Shown here piece after piece: positions 26,030 through 34,972 of a DNA stretch of 64,000 bases. Every line of letters starts with the position of its first letter. Position 1 is the first letter of the stretch. The notes beneath the pieces were generated by a model. That model worked only from the letters and a program-made list of their open reading frames with translations, was not told the origin of the DNA and ran no database searches. The translations under genes and the position numbers were made by a program. This stretch comes from Rhodococcus jostii RHA1 (GTDB lineage Bacteria > Actinomycetota > Actinomycetes > Mycobacteriales > Mycobacteriaceae): NCBI RefSeq assembly GCF_000014565.1, contig NC_008268.1:3286001-3350000 (forward strand). Reading direction: 5' to 3'.

Positions 26030-27328
26030 TCAAGACGGCGTGAGCCCTAGCCGGGTGGCCAGCCAGTTCATCTCGGTGGCGAGTGCGACGGACCAGACGG
26101 CGAAGGTGTGGCCGCCGCGAACCTCCACGTAGGTCACGTCCATCCCCGCCTGCCGGGCGGCGTCACAGGCTTTGCGGATCGACGGTTTGAGTTCGTCGTC
26201 GTGACTGCCGACGACGAAGACACCGGCCGAGTCGGGATAACGGTGTTCGGCGAGCAGGTCGAGGGGATTGACCCGAGTGAACGCGGCCTGGTTGCCGCCG
26301 AACGCGGCGTCCAGGGTGCGTTGATGATCACCGAGGGTGGGTTCGGGGTCTCCGGAGAGGTCCAGGAACGTCGGATACGTCTGGGGGTAGTTGGTGGCCA
26401 TCTGCAGCGCGCAGGTTCCGCCCAGCGACAGGCCGCCGATCGCCCATCCGCCGGGATCGGGGTCGACCTGAAGATGCGCCTTGGTCCAGGTGGGCACGTC
26501 CTCGGCGAGGTAGGTTGCGGCATGGCCGAGTGGGGAATCGACGCAGAGCGGGTTGTCCCAGGTCGATCCGGTTGCGTCGGCGACCACGACGACGGGTCCG
26601 AGCCCGCCGTGGTGGTGAGCGAAGTTGTCCATGGTGGTACCGAGCCGGCCTCCGGTGAGCCAGTCTTTCGGTTGGCCGGGTTGACCGGCCAGCAGGACGA
26701 GGACCGGTAGCTGTGGTCGCGGGTCGGTGAAATAGGCGGGCGGAAGATAGATGTCGGCGCGGCGAGCGTGGAACCCGGAACGGTCCCCGGGGATGTTCAC
26801 TGAGGTCACCGCGCCCGATCGTGGCATGTCCGCCGGTGGCGTCCAGATGGATTCGAGGGGTCGGCCCGTGATCGGTGTCGGTGTGGGAGGGGGAACTGAC
26901 CGGAAGTCGATGCGGGTCACATGCTCGAACCCCAGGGCTGCGCCGACCGTGGGGTAGGCCGCGAAGAACAGGTTGACCTGTACTGCGCAGGCCGCGACCA
27001 CTGCGGCGGCGGCCACCACCGACACCGCTGCCGCCCACGCACGGCGGGGAGCGATGAGAACGCGGGGGACCAGCAATGCCACCGCCCACAGGGCGAGGGC
27101 CGTCCACAGGTAGACGGTGAGGGGTATCGGGTCGGGAAGTGGACGCCACACGCGCTCCACCCAGAACCAGAGGCAACCGGTGAGAATTGCCGCTGTCGCG
27201 GCGCACAGTGGTATCGCCCGGCGCCGGAACCACCCCGCGTGCCCGGTCAGTAGCCACACACCGCCCGCCGCGCCGGTGGCGGCGACCAGGAGTGGGATCG
27301 GCCCCGACAGCAACGACAGATCGACCAA
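26030..27328 (-). CDS. Membrane-anchored esterase (esterase D / mycolyltransferase fold)
   Basis: Four N-terminal TMs (within residues 1-130) precede an alpha/beta hydrolase domain with nucleophile motif GGLSLGGT, later Asp/Glu candidates and the catalytic His in VRGGHTFAVW near the end. It resembles the esterase D/antigen 85-like family, often annotated in actinobacteria as a putative mycolyl or acyl transferase; the acyl donor is unknown. TTG 27328 has GCAGGGG 6 nt upstream, whereas longer starts add unlikely basic sequence. A weaker TCTCAGC-like double box lies 150 bp upstream. Confidence 0.75.
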   Translation of the reverse strand: MVDLSLLSGPIPLLVAATGAAGGVWLLTGHAGWFRRRAIPLCAATAAILTGCLWFWVERVWRPLPDPIPLTVYLWTALALWAVALLVPRVLIAPRRAWAAAVSVVAAAAVVAACAVQVNLFFAAYPTVGAALGFEHVTRIDFRSVPPPTPTPITGRPLESIWTPPADMPRSGAVTSVNIPGDRSGFHARRADIYLPPAYFTDPRPQLPVLVLLAGQPGQPKDWLTGGRLGTTMDNFAHHHGGLGPVVVVADATGSTWDNPLCVDSPLGHAATYLAEDVPTWTKAHLQVDPDPGGWAIGGLSLGGTCALQMATNYPQTYPTFLDLSGDPEPTLGDHQRTLDAAFGGNQAAFTRVNPLDLLAEHRYPDSAGVFVVGSHDDELKPSIRKACDAARQAGMDVTYVEVRGGHTFAVWSVALATEMNWLATRLGLTPS

Positions 27329-27673
27329 TGTGTGCCCCTGCAGAATGTCTGAAATTCCTGAGATCTTGCTACCAACCGTTCTACTCGGGGGCGTAGACCG
27401 CACCGGCCCGGACCGCTTTTCCGCCAATAATGTGAGGACATCCGGGACGGTCGCGGGGGTGCCCCGTCGACCTGTGGCGTTCCTGAGAATTCGGATTCGG
27501 CTGTGAGGGCCCGGCCTACGATGAAGGTGGACCGAGCCTCGATCTGTCCTCGAACCGCCACAGCGGATCCCGGACATCCACGCGACGGTCACGATTACGC
27601 CAGGACGACATCGGTCGAGAGGTGTCCTCTGTGACGGTTTCATGGCCGTCCCGAAGTATGGGGACTGACCATC
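27329..27673. other. 345-bp intergenic region
   Basis: Holds the degenerate double box at 27471-27506 and the start region of the secreted protein. No further gene is seen. Confidence 0.45.
27471..27506 (-). promoter_or_regulatory. Degenerate double TCTCAGC-like box
   Basis: On the minus strand TCACAGC, then a poor repeat, then TCTCAGG and CCACAGG, with the 0/11/18/29 spacing of the double box at 22961. No good -10 follows at the expected place, so this site is tentative. Confidence 0.35.
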
Positions 27674-28054
27674 ATGAACACGAACACGAACACGACCGTC
27701 AGGAGGGGCTCACGGCACCTCCTCGCAACACTCGTGGTGGCCGCCGCGCTTGCCGCGCTGGCAGCGGGAGCGGCATCGGCTGACGCGACGATGACCGCAG
27801 TCGGCGGACCGGGCAAGGTGACTGTGACCGCCAAGGGCGACAACACCGCGCGAGACTGTGATGTCGGGGTGCTGGATCAAGCGAAAAGGTCGATCGCTTC
27901 GCAAGAGGTCAGTCTGGCGCCGAATAGGACTCACACTGTGACGCTCACGAGCATTCCTGCAGGCAGCTCCTACACGGTTGTCATGCGCTGCGGTGGCCAG
28001 AAGGAGACGTGGGTCGAAGGCGTCGCAGTTCGCCCTGCGCCCGATCCGCATTGA
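27674..28054 (+). CDS. Small secreted protein (126 aa)
   Basis: A Sec signal runs from residue 12 to about 37 (LLATLVVAAALAALAAGAAS then ADA). The mature part of about 90 residues has beta-sandwich character (GGPGKVTVTAKGDNTARDCD, then HTVTLTSIPAGSSYTVVMRC) with two Cys that could form a disulfide. It is unrecognised and stands alone, in the same envelope cluster. Confidence 0.65.
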   Translation: MNTNTNTTVRRGSRHLLATLVVAAALAALAAGAASADATMTAVGGPGKVTVTAKGDNTARDCDVGVLDQAKRSIASQEVSLAPNRTHTVTLTSIPAGSSYTVVMRCGGQKETWVEGVAVRPAPDPH

Positions 28055-28526
28055 ACCGAGATACCGTCAGCGAGGTTGGGGCATGGATTTCTTCGCGGCG
28101 AGGGGTCGACCAAGAGCGGGTCGGGCGATATTGATCGGTTGATCGTTGAATAGGCCTTATTCGACGATATCGGAGCCAGCAAATCCTAGGCCAGGCGCGC
28201 AGCCGTGCAGGTATCGCAGTGAGAGAGCTGCACCGCCCGAGAAGCGCCCGCCCTTGTCCGACCACAGCCAGGCTCACCGCAACGCTGACGAACCACCTGC
28301 GGATCAAGAATCGGATACCGTTGCGGACGTGCACTATCGGACCCGCGGTCGCCCTGTTTGATGCTCTGGCGATTCCTAACCGGGTGGCCGAGGTGGGGAT
28401 CGCCCTCTACGCGCTACTGATGCCGAAGTTCGTGATCGAGCCGGCGAGGACACCCGAGATGCCGATGCGTCGGACGTGATGATCGCTGCGGCCTCCGAGA
28501 CGGGCGATCCGGTGCACACTGAGTCG
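28055..28526. other. 472-bp intergenic stretch
   Basis: No supported gene. A frame ending at 28479 (VAEVGIALYALLMPKFVIEP) might be a remnant, but it has no start or ribosome site. Confidence 0.4.
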
Positions 28527-29213
28527 ATGGACATCGCCATCTCCTCACGCCTGCGATCCCTTCCGCGGGCAGCGTGGACGTACGTTCGGCGGGCACCCGG
28601 GACCTACATCTGGCTGGCGATACTGCTGGTGACATCGGTGGTGATGAAAAACCTGCTGCCGGACGACCTCGCCCGGGTGTTGGGCGATCGATCGACCAAC
28701 TTGCATCATCTTGCCGAGGATCCCGTTCGGGTACTGATCTCGAGTGCCTTCTGGCTCGCCGGCGGCGGATGGATCACCTACTTCATTTCGTTCAACATCT
28801 TCCACGTCCCGGCGGAGCGTTGGCTGGGGACACTGCGGTGGTTGTGTGTGGTGGTGATCGCGCACGTCGGCGCGACCTACATCAGTGAGGGGGTGCTGTA
28901 CTGGGCCATTCGCCACGGCCACGCCCCCGCGTCGGCGGTCGACACCCTCGATATCGGGGTCAGCTACGGATTGGCCGGGGTGATCGCGGTGCTGACCTAC
29001 CGCATTGCCTCGCCCTGGCGTTACCTCTACGTCGCAGCTGTGCTGGCGTTCTTCGCCGTCCCGCTTTTCATAGACCTGAACTTCACGGCGATCGGACACT
29101 TCACCGCGGCACTTCTCGGTCTGGGGTGCTATCCGCTGGTCCGCTCACACAGGGGCACATGGTCCCCGGTCGAGGCGGTCCGCCGTGTCCGGAGAAGGAG
29201 GGCGGTCTCGTGA
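28527..29213 (+). CDS. Rhomboid-like membrane protein
   Basis: Six hydrophobic spans. The nucleophile-like motif GVSYGLAGV (GxSxG) in the fourth span and IGHFTAAL with His in the sixth match the Ser-His dyad of rhomboid intramembrane proteases, in the actinobacterial rhomboid-like branch. The ATG at 28527 lies 6 nt after CACACT, consistent with a leaderless mRNA; an upstream GTG at 28476 has no signal. Confidence 0.6.
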   Translation: MDIAISSRLRSLPRAAWTYVRRAPGTYIWLAILLVTSVVMKNLLPDDLARVLGDRSTNLHHLAEDPVRVLISSAFWLAGGGWITYFISFNIFHVPAERWLGTLRWLCVVVIAHVGATYISEGVLYWAIRHGHAPASAVDTLDIGVSYGLAGVIAVLTYRIASPWRYLYVAAVLAFFAVPLFIDLNFTAIGHFTAALLGLGCYPLVRSHRGTWSPVEAVRRVRRRRAVS

Positions 29214-29325
29214 ACCCGGATAAATCGCCGCGTCCGAGCGGATTGCCGTGTCGGCGCGGGCGCGCCCGGGCATCCGGTCGCCGACAACGGTGCCGTGGGT
29301 GTGTGCATCGCCGCGGTCCGTGTGT

Positions 29326-30306
29326 TCAGGGTATGCGTTGGTGGAGAACGAGTGCGGTGCCGGCCGCTGCCGCGATCAGGATGGATCCGAGGATCAGCCA
29401 TGGTCGGCTGGCGTCGCCGAGGTGGGTTTCGTAGCCGATCTGCTGTTGCAGATTCTGGTAGCTGGCTTGCAGTTCGTCCGCGCTGGTCGCGGTGAAGAAC
29501 GAGCCACCGGACAACTCCGCGATCCGTCGCAGTGACTCGTCGTCGACGGGGACGGGGATGTGGCTGCCGTTGAGGTCGATCGCACCGTGAGTGGTGCCGA
29601 AGGAGATGGTGGAGATGGGGACGCCTTGCTCCTTTGCCAGGCGGGCTGCGGTGAACGCGCCGCGCGGATCGTTCAGGTCGGCGGGCACGGTCTGTTTGCC
29701 GTCCGATTCGAGGACGATCCGGGCTGGCGGCGGCGTGCTGCCTCCGCCGAGTACACCGGCGAGGGTGTCGATCGCCTGGAGGGCGGTGAAGATCGCTTCT
29801 CCGGTCGCGGTCCGTTCGGCGAGTTGCAGATGGTCGAGGGCGTTGTCGGTTGCGGTGTGATCGGTGATCGGTGAGACCAGCATTGACGCCGTCCCCGCGA
29901 ACGCCTCCAGTCCGAGGTTGATGCCGGGGGTGAGGTTGTCCGCGAACGTTTTGGCGCCGGCCTGGGCTGCGGCCAGGCGCGAGGGTGGCACGTCGGTTGC
30001 GCGCATCGACAGTGACACGTCGATCGCGAGGATCACTGTGGCACGGTTGCGTGGAACTCGGGTCTGCGCCAACGGTCCGGCCATGGCGACGGTCAGCAGT
30101 AGCAGCCCCGCCAGAAGCAATGCCGGTGGGATGTGCCGCGACCACTTGGGCCGGGTGGGAGCGACGGTCTCGAGTAGTTCCAGATTGGTGAACCGCAGTG
30201 TGTGTTTACGTCGCAGGCGCAGTACCCACAGGTAGCCGATCGACAGCGCGCCGACCACGGCGGCGAAGATCAGCCACCCCGGTGTGGCGAGGCCGGAGAA
30301 CCTCAT
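29326..30306 (-). CDS. VWA-domain membrane protein (BatA-like)
   Basis: The protein has 326 residues: N-terminal aerotolerance-like TM region, TM at about 60-80, a von Willebrand A domain from about 92 with MIDAS DVSLSM and later ESDGKQT, and a final TM (WLILGSILIAAAAGTALVL). BatA-type proteins usually sit beside a MoxR ATPase and DUF58 gene, which are absent here, so this is a solitary member. RBS GGAGGT lies 7 nt before the ATG. Confidence 0.8.
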   Translation of the reverse strand: MRFSGLATPGWLIFAAVVGALSIGYLWVLRLRRKHTLRFTNLELLETVAPTRPKWSRHIPPALLLAGLLLLTVAMAGPLAQTRVPRNRATVILAIDVSLSMRATDVPPSRLAAAQAGAKTFADNLTPGINLGLEAFAGTASMLVSPITDHTATDNALDHLQLAERTATGEAIFTALQAIDTLAGVLGGGSTPPPARIVLESDGKQTVPADLNDPRGAFTAARLAKEQGVPISTISFGTTHGAIDLNGSHIPVPVDDESLRRIAELSGGSFFTATSADELQASYQNLQQQIGYETHLGDASRPWLILGSILIAAAAGTALVLHQRIP

Positions 30307-30471
30307 GTTTCACCTCCGGCATCTGACACCGCCCGGCGGATCCGGAGGCCGTCATCGGCTCGGAATCCCTCGCGAGCCGAGCGACGATCGGCATGGCACC
30401 ATCATCACCTGCCCACAGTCGGTTGCCGCAACTCGGGCCGAGTGTGGTGAGCGCGAACCCCTTCCGGTGAA

Positions 30472-31275
30472 TCATCCAGGCGCCGGTACGAACCCAGGCT
30501 CGGAAGCCGCTCCGCGAGGGCCGGGTGGCACCGAAGAGGCGAACGCCGCCAGCAGTGCGTGCCCCACGGTCACACAGGTCGCCGCGACCAGCACTCCCGC
30601 CACCACCTCGGTCAGGGGCATTCCGACATACAGTTGTGCACCGGCGAGGGCCACGACCGCGATCACCACGGCTGCGGCCAGCACCGCCCGGAGGGTGCGA
30701 CTGCGGCCGATACCGGCAATCACCGCCGCCATACCCAGCACCGCGGCGGCCCCGGCGAGATTCGCCAGCACCGCGTTGTCGGTGTCGACCGGCTGCCACA
30801 CCCCGGCAACTGCCCGGCCCGGCCCGAGCACGGTGCCGAGGGCCGCGCCCGCGAACACGGCGCCCATCACCGCACCCAGCATGATCGACGCCACCGGCAC
30901 GGGCCAGCCGTGCCGGATCAGGACCATCCCGGCCACCGCGGCCACGGCGACCGCGCCCGCCGGGGCGCCGAGCGCGATGCCCACGGTCGCAAGGTGATCG
31001 AGTCCTGCACTGCGGTGTGCTGCCAGCACGGAGGTGATGGAACGGTCGGCGCCGGTCAGCCAACCACCGTCGCGGATGTGAACGCAGACAATGCCCAGCG
31101 CCAAGGCCAACCCCGCGGTGCGCAACCCGCTCGCCTGCCCGGACCCGGCGACGACCATACCGGCGACGAACACCGCCAAGGCGATCCCGAGGACCGTGAG
31201 AGCGATCTCCATCGTCGCGGCCTCGGTCACGACCTCGGTGACCATCTCCCGAACGAGGGGCACAGTGCCGGACAC
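30472..31275 (-). CDS. PAP2-fold membrane protein lacking the catalytic motifs
   Basis: The 267-residue protein has a PAP2-like run of spans and shares GGWLTGAD and the order of later segments with the active PAP2 enzyme at 32247. The three phosphatase motifs are lost: K(x6)RP is replaced near VLGPGRAVAGVW, PSGH near NLAGAAAV, and SRxxxxxHxxxD by LYVGMPLTEV. It cannot work as an ordinary phosphatase, so a binding or regulatory role is possible. GTG 31275 lies exactly 7 nt after the -10 of a TCTCAGC promoter, supporting a leaderless start; ATG 31245 and ATG 31212 are alternatives. Confidence 0.65.
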   Translation of the reverse strand: MSGTVPLVREMVTEVVTEAATMEIALTVLGIALAVFVAGMVVAGSGQASGLRTAGLALALGIVCVHIRDGGWLTGADRSITSVLAAHRSAGLDHLATVGIALGAPAGAVAVAAVAGMVLIRHGWPVPVASIMLGAVMGAVFAGAALGTVLGPGRAVAGVWQPVDTDNAVLANLAGAAAVLGMAAVIAGIGRSRTLRAVLAAAVVIAVVALAGAQLYVGMPLTEVVAGVLVAATCVTVGHALLAAFASSVPPGPRGAASEPGFVPAPG

Positions 31276-31281
31276 CCTTCC

Positions 31282-31315
31282 AGTCTGGTGCGCGAGTGCT
31301 GTGGAAACGCTGAGA
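31282..31315 (-). promoter_or_regulatory. TCTCAGC-box promoter, leaderless
   Basis: On the minus strand: TCTCAGC, GTTT, CCACAGC, 10 nt, CAGACT, 6 nt, then GTG at 31275. Confidence 0.75.
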
Positions 31316-31440
31316 GCGGGTAGCGCAGACGGACTTTCTGTGTTCTGCTCTGGTGTCGTCGGGGGAGCGTGGGCACCCTCGCTCCCTCGGCTCGAAGGAT
31401 GCACGAAAGTCCATCGCTCACAGCAGAGTATTTCCCGGGG

Positions 31441-31818
31441 TCAGTCGCGCATGTGGTCGTGCCAGTCGCCTCCGTCGCCGCCGTGCGCGATCAGAACAAT
31501 CGCGGCGATCGCGTAGAGGACGATAACCAGCAGCAGCAAGCCACCGAAGATCCACAGGGACAGTTGCCCGAGCTTGCGTACCCGGCGGGAGGCGTATTCG
31601 GCGCCGTCGATATCACCGTCCACCCATCTGGGGTAGACCTCGAACGCGTGGTGGAAGGCCGAGAATGCCAGCGGCCAGAAGAACAGCAATGACGCCACCG
31701 CCCAGCCGGCGTTGCTGGTGGGTCGCGACCGGACCGATGGGACCGCGGCTGCGTCGGCGGCGGGCCCGCTTCGGGTGGGCCGATCGTCCGGTGCGGGCTC
31801 GGATGCTGGATTGACCAT
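31441..31818 (-). CDS. CD225/dispanin family membrane protein
   Basis: A 125-residue protein with a disordered Pro/Ala-rich N-terminus (1-38). A hydrophobic hairpin NAGWAVASLLFFWPLAFSAF is followed by PRWVDGDIDGAEYASRRVRKLGQLSL and a second span. The central W..GD..GA..AS pattern between two spans is typical of bacterial CD225/dispanin proteins. Function is unknown; the fold bends membranes in animals. It is read from a TCTCAGC promoter with a 45-nt leader containing two near-identical 16-nt units. Confidence 0.65.
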   Translation of the reverse strand: MVNPASEPAPDDRPTRSGPAADAAAVPSVRSRPTSNAGWAVASLLFFWPLAFSAFHHAFEVYPRWVDGDIDGAEYASRRVRKLGQLSLWIFGGLLLLVIVLYAIAAIVLIAHGGDGGDWHDHMRD

Positions 31819-31869
31819 GGTGACTCCGTATCCGTCATAAGGGCATCCGTCATAAGGAAACCCGCTTCG

Positions 31870-31903
31870 ACGGTACGTCTGCCACGCTGAGGATTGGCTG
31901 AGA
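31870..31903 (-). promoter_or_regulatory. TCTCAGC-box promoter for the CD225 gene
   Basis: On the minus strand: TCTCAGC, CAAT, CCTCAGC, 10 nt, TACCGT. It predicts a start near 31863. Confidence 0.7.
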
Positions 31904-32206
31904 GCTGACCTGGACGAGTCCGCAGGCCGCAGTGCATGCGATCGGCACCGGACGCATATCTGATCCCGGCATCCGCGGCACCCTCGTGGCGACCCTCCGG
32001 ATGAGGTAACGGCATGCTCAGAGGGAGACCTTGTGGAGACGGACCCCGCTGTCCCTGGGTCCGCCGGCCCGTCCGGCGGGACGACGATCGCGCGCTCAGT
32101 GGCGTCCGGCGTTGTCTTTCTGCGGCCGAGGAACGCCGGGGACCATGCGCCTCTCGTGGCCGAAAATTCACCCTCCCGGGCCGGCCGGGTGTGATCGCCG
32201 TCCCGC

Positions 32207-32240
32207 TCTCAGCGGCTCCACAGCAGCCGACACTGATACT
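32207..32240 (+). promoter_or_regulatory. TCTCAGC-box promoter of the PAP2-DedA genes, leaderless
   Basis: TCTCAGC at 32207, GGCT, CCACAGC at 32218, 10 nt, GATACT at 32235-32240, 6 nt, then GTG 32247. Confidence 0.75.
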
Positions 32241-32246
32241 GCGGGT

Positions 32247-33161
32247 GTGAGAGAAGCAGTACAACCCCCGGTGTCATTGGCATCGGTGCACGATGCACCG
32301 GTCCACACCAACCTGCTCGGGCGGGCCCACGAGGTGGTTGCGGACCTACATCAGGGCGGAGCCGCGACGCTCATGCTGGTCGTGGTGGCCGGGGGTGCGA
32401 CGATCTTCCTGGGTGCGTCGGTCTGGCGGAGCCTACAACGTGATCGCCGGGGCCCGGCCGCGGCAGCGATCGCCATGGAGTGCACCGGATTGGCGGCGGC
32501 ATTCGCCGCGCTGGCCTATCAGGTCAAGGCTGGGGGCTGGTTGACCGGTGCGGACCCGGCAGTCCTGGGCTGGTTCACCGGGCACCGATCGGACTGGGTG
32601 ACCGGGCCGGCCATCGCGGTGACCGACGCCGGCGGGCCGGCGGGCACCATCATCCTCGCGGTCGCGATCGGCGCGGTGTGCTCCCGGCGGGCCCGCTCAC
32701 CGATCCCCGCGCTGATTCTCATCGGGACCGTCGGTGCGGCGGCACTGGCCTCTACCGTGACGAAATCCGTTGTCGGGCGTGCTCGCCCCCCGATCGTGTC
32801 CCAGGTGTTGCTCGAGACGGACCATTCGTTTCCGTCCGGGCATGCCACCGGGGCGATGGCGTTGTTCACGATGGCCGCCGTGATGTTCGGGTACGCCCTG
32901 TCGCCGACCCGTCGTGCGCTGTTGCTGAGCTTGGCTGCGGCGGTGACCGTGGTGGTGTCGGTGACGCGCCTGTACCTCGGTGAACACTGGCTCAGTGATG
33001 TGGTCGGCGGTGTGCTCCTCGGTGGCCTCGCCGCGGTGATCGGCGGGGCGCTCTACACGACCTGGATGGACCGGACCCGCGCCCGGGGGGCCGCAGGTCC
33101 GGCCGAGAACTACACGCACTCGGGTCGCAGCGACCCGACGACGATGGGATATGCGGCATGA
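32247..33161 (+). CDS. PAP2-family lipid phosphatase
   Basis: A 304-residue protein with six spans and the full phosphatase signature: TKSVVGRARPP (K..RP), PSGHATGAM and RLYLGEHWLSDV. These enzymes dephosphorylate phosphatidate, PGP or undecaprenyl diphosphate at the membrane face; the substrate is unknown here. The GTG start sits 7 nt after the -10, so the mRNA is leaderless. The stop overlaps the DedA start (ATGA). It is a live paralogue of the motif-less protein at 30472. Confidence 0.85.
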   Translation: MREAVQPPVSLASVHDAPVHTNLLGRAHEVVADLHQGGAATLMLVVVAGGATIFLGASVWRSLQRDRRGPAAAAIAMECTGLAAAFAALAYQVKAGGWLTGADPAVLGWFTGHRSDWVTGPAIAVTDAGGPAGTIILAVAIGAVCSRRARSPIPALILIGTVGAAALASTVTKSVVGRARPPIVSQVLLETDHSFPSGHATGAMALFTMAAVMFGYALSPTRRALLLSLAAAVTVVVSVTRLYLGEHWLSDVVGGVLLGGLAAVIGGALYTTWMDRTRARGAAGPAENYTHSGRSDPTTMGYAA

Positions 33162-33862
33162 ATGTGGCACTGGGACTGGGCTTACTGGACGCGTCGACGC
33201 TGCTCGGCACCCTGGGGTTGCTCGGCGTCCTCGGTGCCGTGGTCATCGAAACCGGTCTGCTCGTCGGGTTCTTTCTGCCGGGGGACTCGTTGCTGTTCAC
33301 GGCCGGTGTCTTCGCCGCCCAGTCGCATCCGTTCGCGCCGTTGTGGGTGCTGCTGCTCACCGTCCCGGCCGCGGCGATCGTCGGTGACCAACTCGGGTTT
33401 CTGATCGGCAGGCGGGCCGGGGACACGGTGTTTCATCGGCCCGGCGCCAGCCGGATCGGCCCGAAACAACTCGAGCAGTCGCGGCGGTTCTTCGACCGCT
33501 ACGGGCCGCGCACGATCCTGTTGGCCCGTTTCGTTCCCGTTGCCCGCACGATCGCGCCGGTGATGGCCGGCGCGTCCGGGATGCGGTACCGCACCTTCGC
33601 CGTCTACAACGTCATCGGCGGCGTTGCCTGGGGTGTCGGGGTGCCGGTCCTGGGCTATCTGCTCGGCGGAATCGCATTCGTACGCGGTCACATCGAGGTG
33701 ATTCTGATCGCCGTCGTCCTGGTGTCGATTCTGCCGCTGGTGGTCAACGGACTGCGGGCCCGGCGTCAAGGACAGGGCGGGGACCTCCAACCGGACAGCA
33801 TCCCGACGCCCACTGGCGATCCGGGCCAGTGCGCCCGTCCCGGCGCACCATTCACCCGATGA
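33158..33862 (+). CDS. DedA family membrane protein
   Basis: The 234-residue protein has the DedA core: VIETGLLVGFFLPGDSLLFTAG, then DQLGFLIGRRAGD, then LLARFVPVARTIAPVMAGAS and GVAWGVGVPVLGYLLG, with the conserved Arg in ARFxPxxR. DedA proteins are VTT/SNARE-associated-fold transporters linked to undecaprenyl phosphate or phosphatidyl lipid flipping. It is coupled to the PAP2 gene, which suggests one lipid-carrier recycling unit. Confidence 0.88.
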   Translation: MNVALGLGLLDASTLLGTLGLLGVLGAVVIETGLLVGFFLPGDSLLFTAGVFAAQSHPFAPLWVLLLTVPAAAIVGDQLGFLIGRRAGDTVFHRPGASRIGPKQLEQSRRFFDRYGPRTILLARFVPVARTIAPVMAGASGMRYRTFAVYNVIGGVAWGVGVPVLGYLLGGIAFVRGHIEVILIAVVLVSILPLVVNGLRARRQGQGGDLQPDSIPTPTGDPGQCARPGAPFTR

Positions 33863-33997
33863 CCTTGACCACCCGATGACCTTGACGGTCACAACGACAT
33901 TCCCGACCACCTCGTTCCCCGCCGACCCGTCCTCGGCCTGCCCTGCCCTGCCCGGAGACAAGTGTCGGCGGGTGCGCTCCGCACGGATTGGAGACCT

Positions 33998-34759
33998 ATG
34001 AAGAAGCTGCCACAGGTGACCGCGGTCTTCTGGATCATGAAGGTTGCCGCCACCACCCTGGGCGAGACCGGCGGCGACCTGCTCGCCCAAACCCTCAACG
34101 TCGGGTACGCCGTCTCCTCGGTGCTGTTCATCGCTCTGTTCTTCGTCAGCCTGATCACGCAGATGAAAGCGAAGAAATTCCATCCCGCGCTCTACTGGAC
34201 CGTGATCGTCTCCACCAGCACTGCGGGCACCACCATGTCCGACTTCCTCAACCGGTCCGCCGGCCTCGGCTACGCCAAGGGCGCCCTCCTGCTGATCACC
34301 TGCTTGGCCTGTGTGTTCGTGATCTGGAGCCGGTGCGGAGAAACGTTCGACGTCGAACAGATCACCACCTTCCGCGGTGAGCTGCTCTACTGGATCGCGA
34401 TCTTGTTCTCCAACACCCTCGGTACCTCGCTCGGGGATTTTCTCGCCGACAGTTCCGGTCTCGGCTTCGCCGGCGGGGCCGCACTGATCGGTGTGCTAAT
34501 GGCCCTGATCCTGGTGGCGCACTACTTCACCCGGATCTCGGGCACCGTGTTGTTCTGGGCTGCGTTCGTGCTCACCCGCCCGCTGGGGGCCACAGTGGGA
34601 GACCTGTTCAGCAAGCCGCACGACAAGGGCGGTCTCGAGCTCGGCACCGTCGGATCGTCGGCGGTCCTGGCTGCGATCCTGCTGGCCCTGATCGTCTACA
34701 CCCACCTGCGTCACCAGCAGACCGCAGCCGAGCGGGAACCCGTGCACCAACGTTCCTGA
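33998..34759 (+). CDS. COG4705-type membrane protein, short copy
   Basis: A 253-residue protein: KKLPQVTAVFWIMKVAATTLGE repeated as GTSLGDFLADSSGLG and TRPLGATVGDLFSK. The repeats are the same as those in the longer copy at 16156. The start has TTGGAGACCT before the ATG. It follows the DedA gene by 136 bp, possibly in the same operon, and lies near the SGNH hydrolase. Family function unknown. Confidence 0.75.
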   Translation: MKKLPQVTAVFWIMKVAATTLGETGGDLLAQTLNVGYAVSSVLFIALFFVSLITQMKAKKFHPALYWTVIVSTSTAGTTMSDFLNRSAGLGYAKGALLLITCLACVFVIWSRCGETFDVEQITTFRGELLYWIAILFSNTLGTSLGDFLADSSGLGFAGGAALIGVLMALILVAHYFTRISGTVLFWAAFVLTRPLGATVGDLFSKPHDKGGLELGTVGSSAVLAAILLALIVYTHLRHQQTAAEREPVHQRS

Positions 34760-34972
34760 CCGCCTGAGCGCCCATCCGAGTGTGAGGGGTTCCGCGATGT
34801 CGTCCACCTCACCGTCAACGGGGAACACCAGAGAACCCCGGCCGGAATGAGAATCCACCTCCGAGAACTCGCCTCGATCGGCGGTCGATCTCGGTGCACC
34901 GGCCGGACCGGGGAGCGGGAGGTGACAGCACGAGATGGAAGGTGACAACGTGAGCACTGCTCAATGGCCTGC

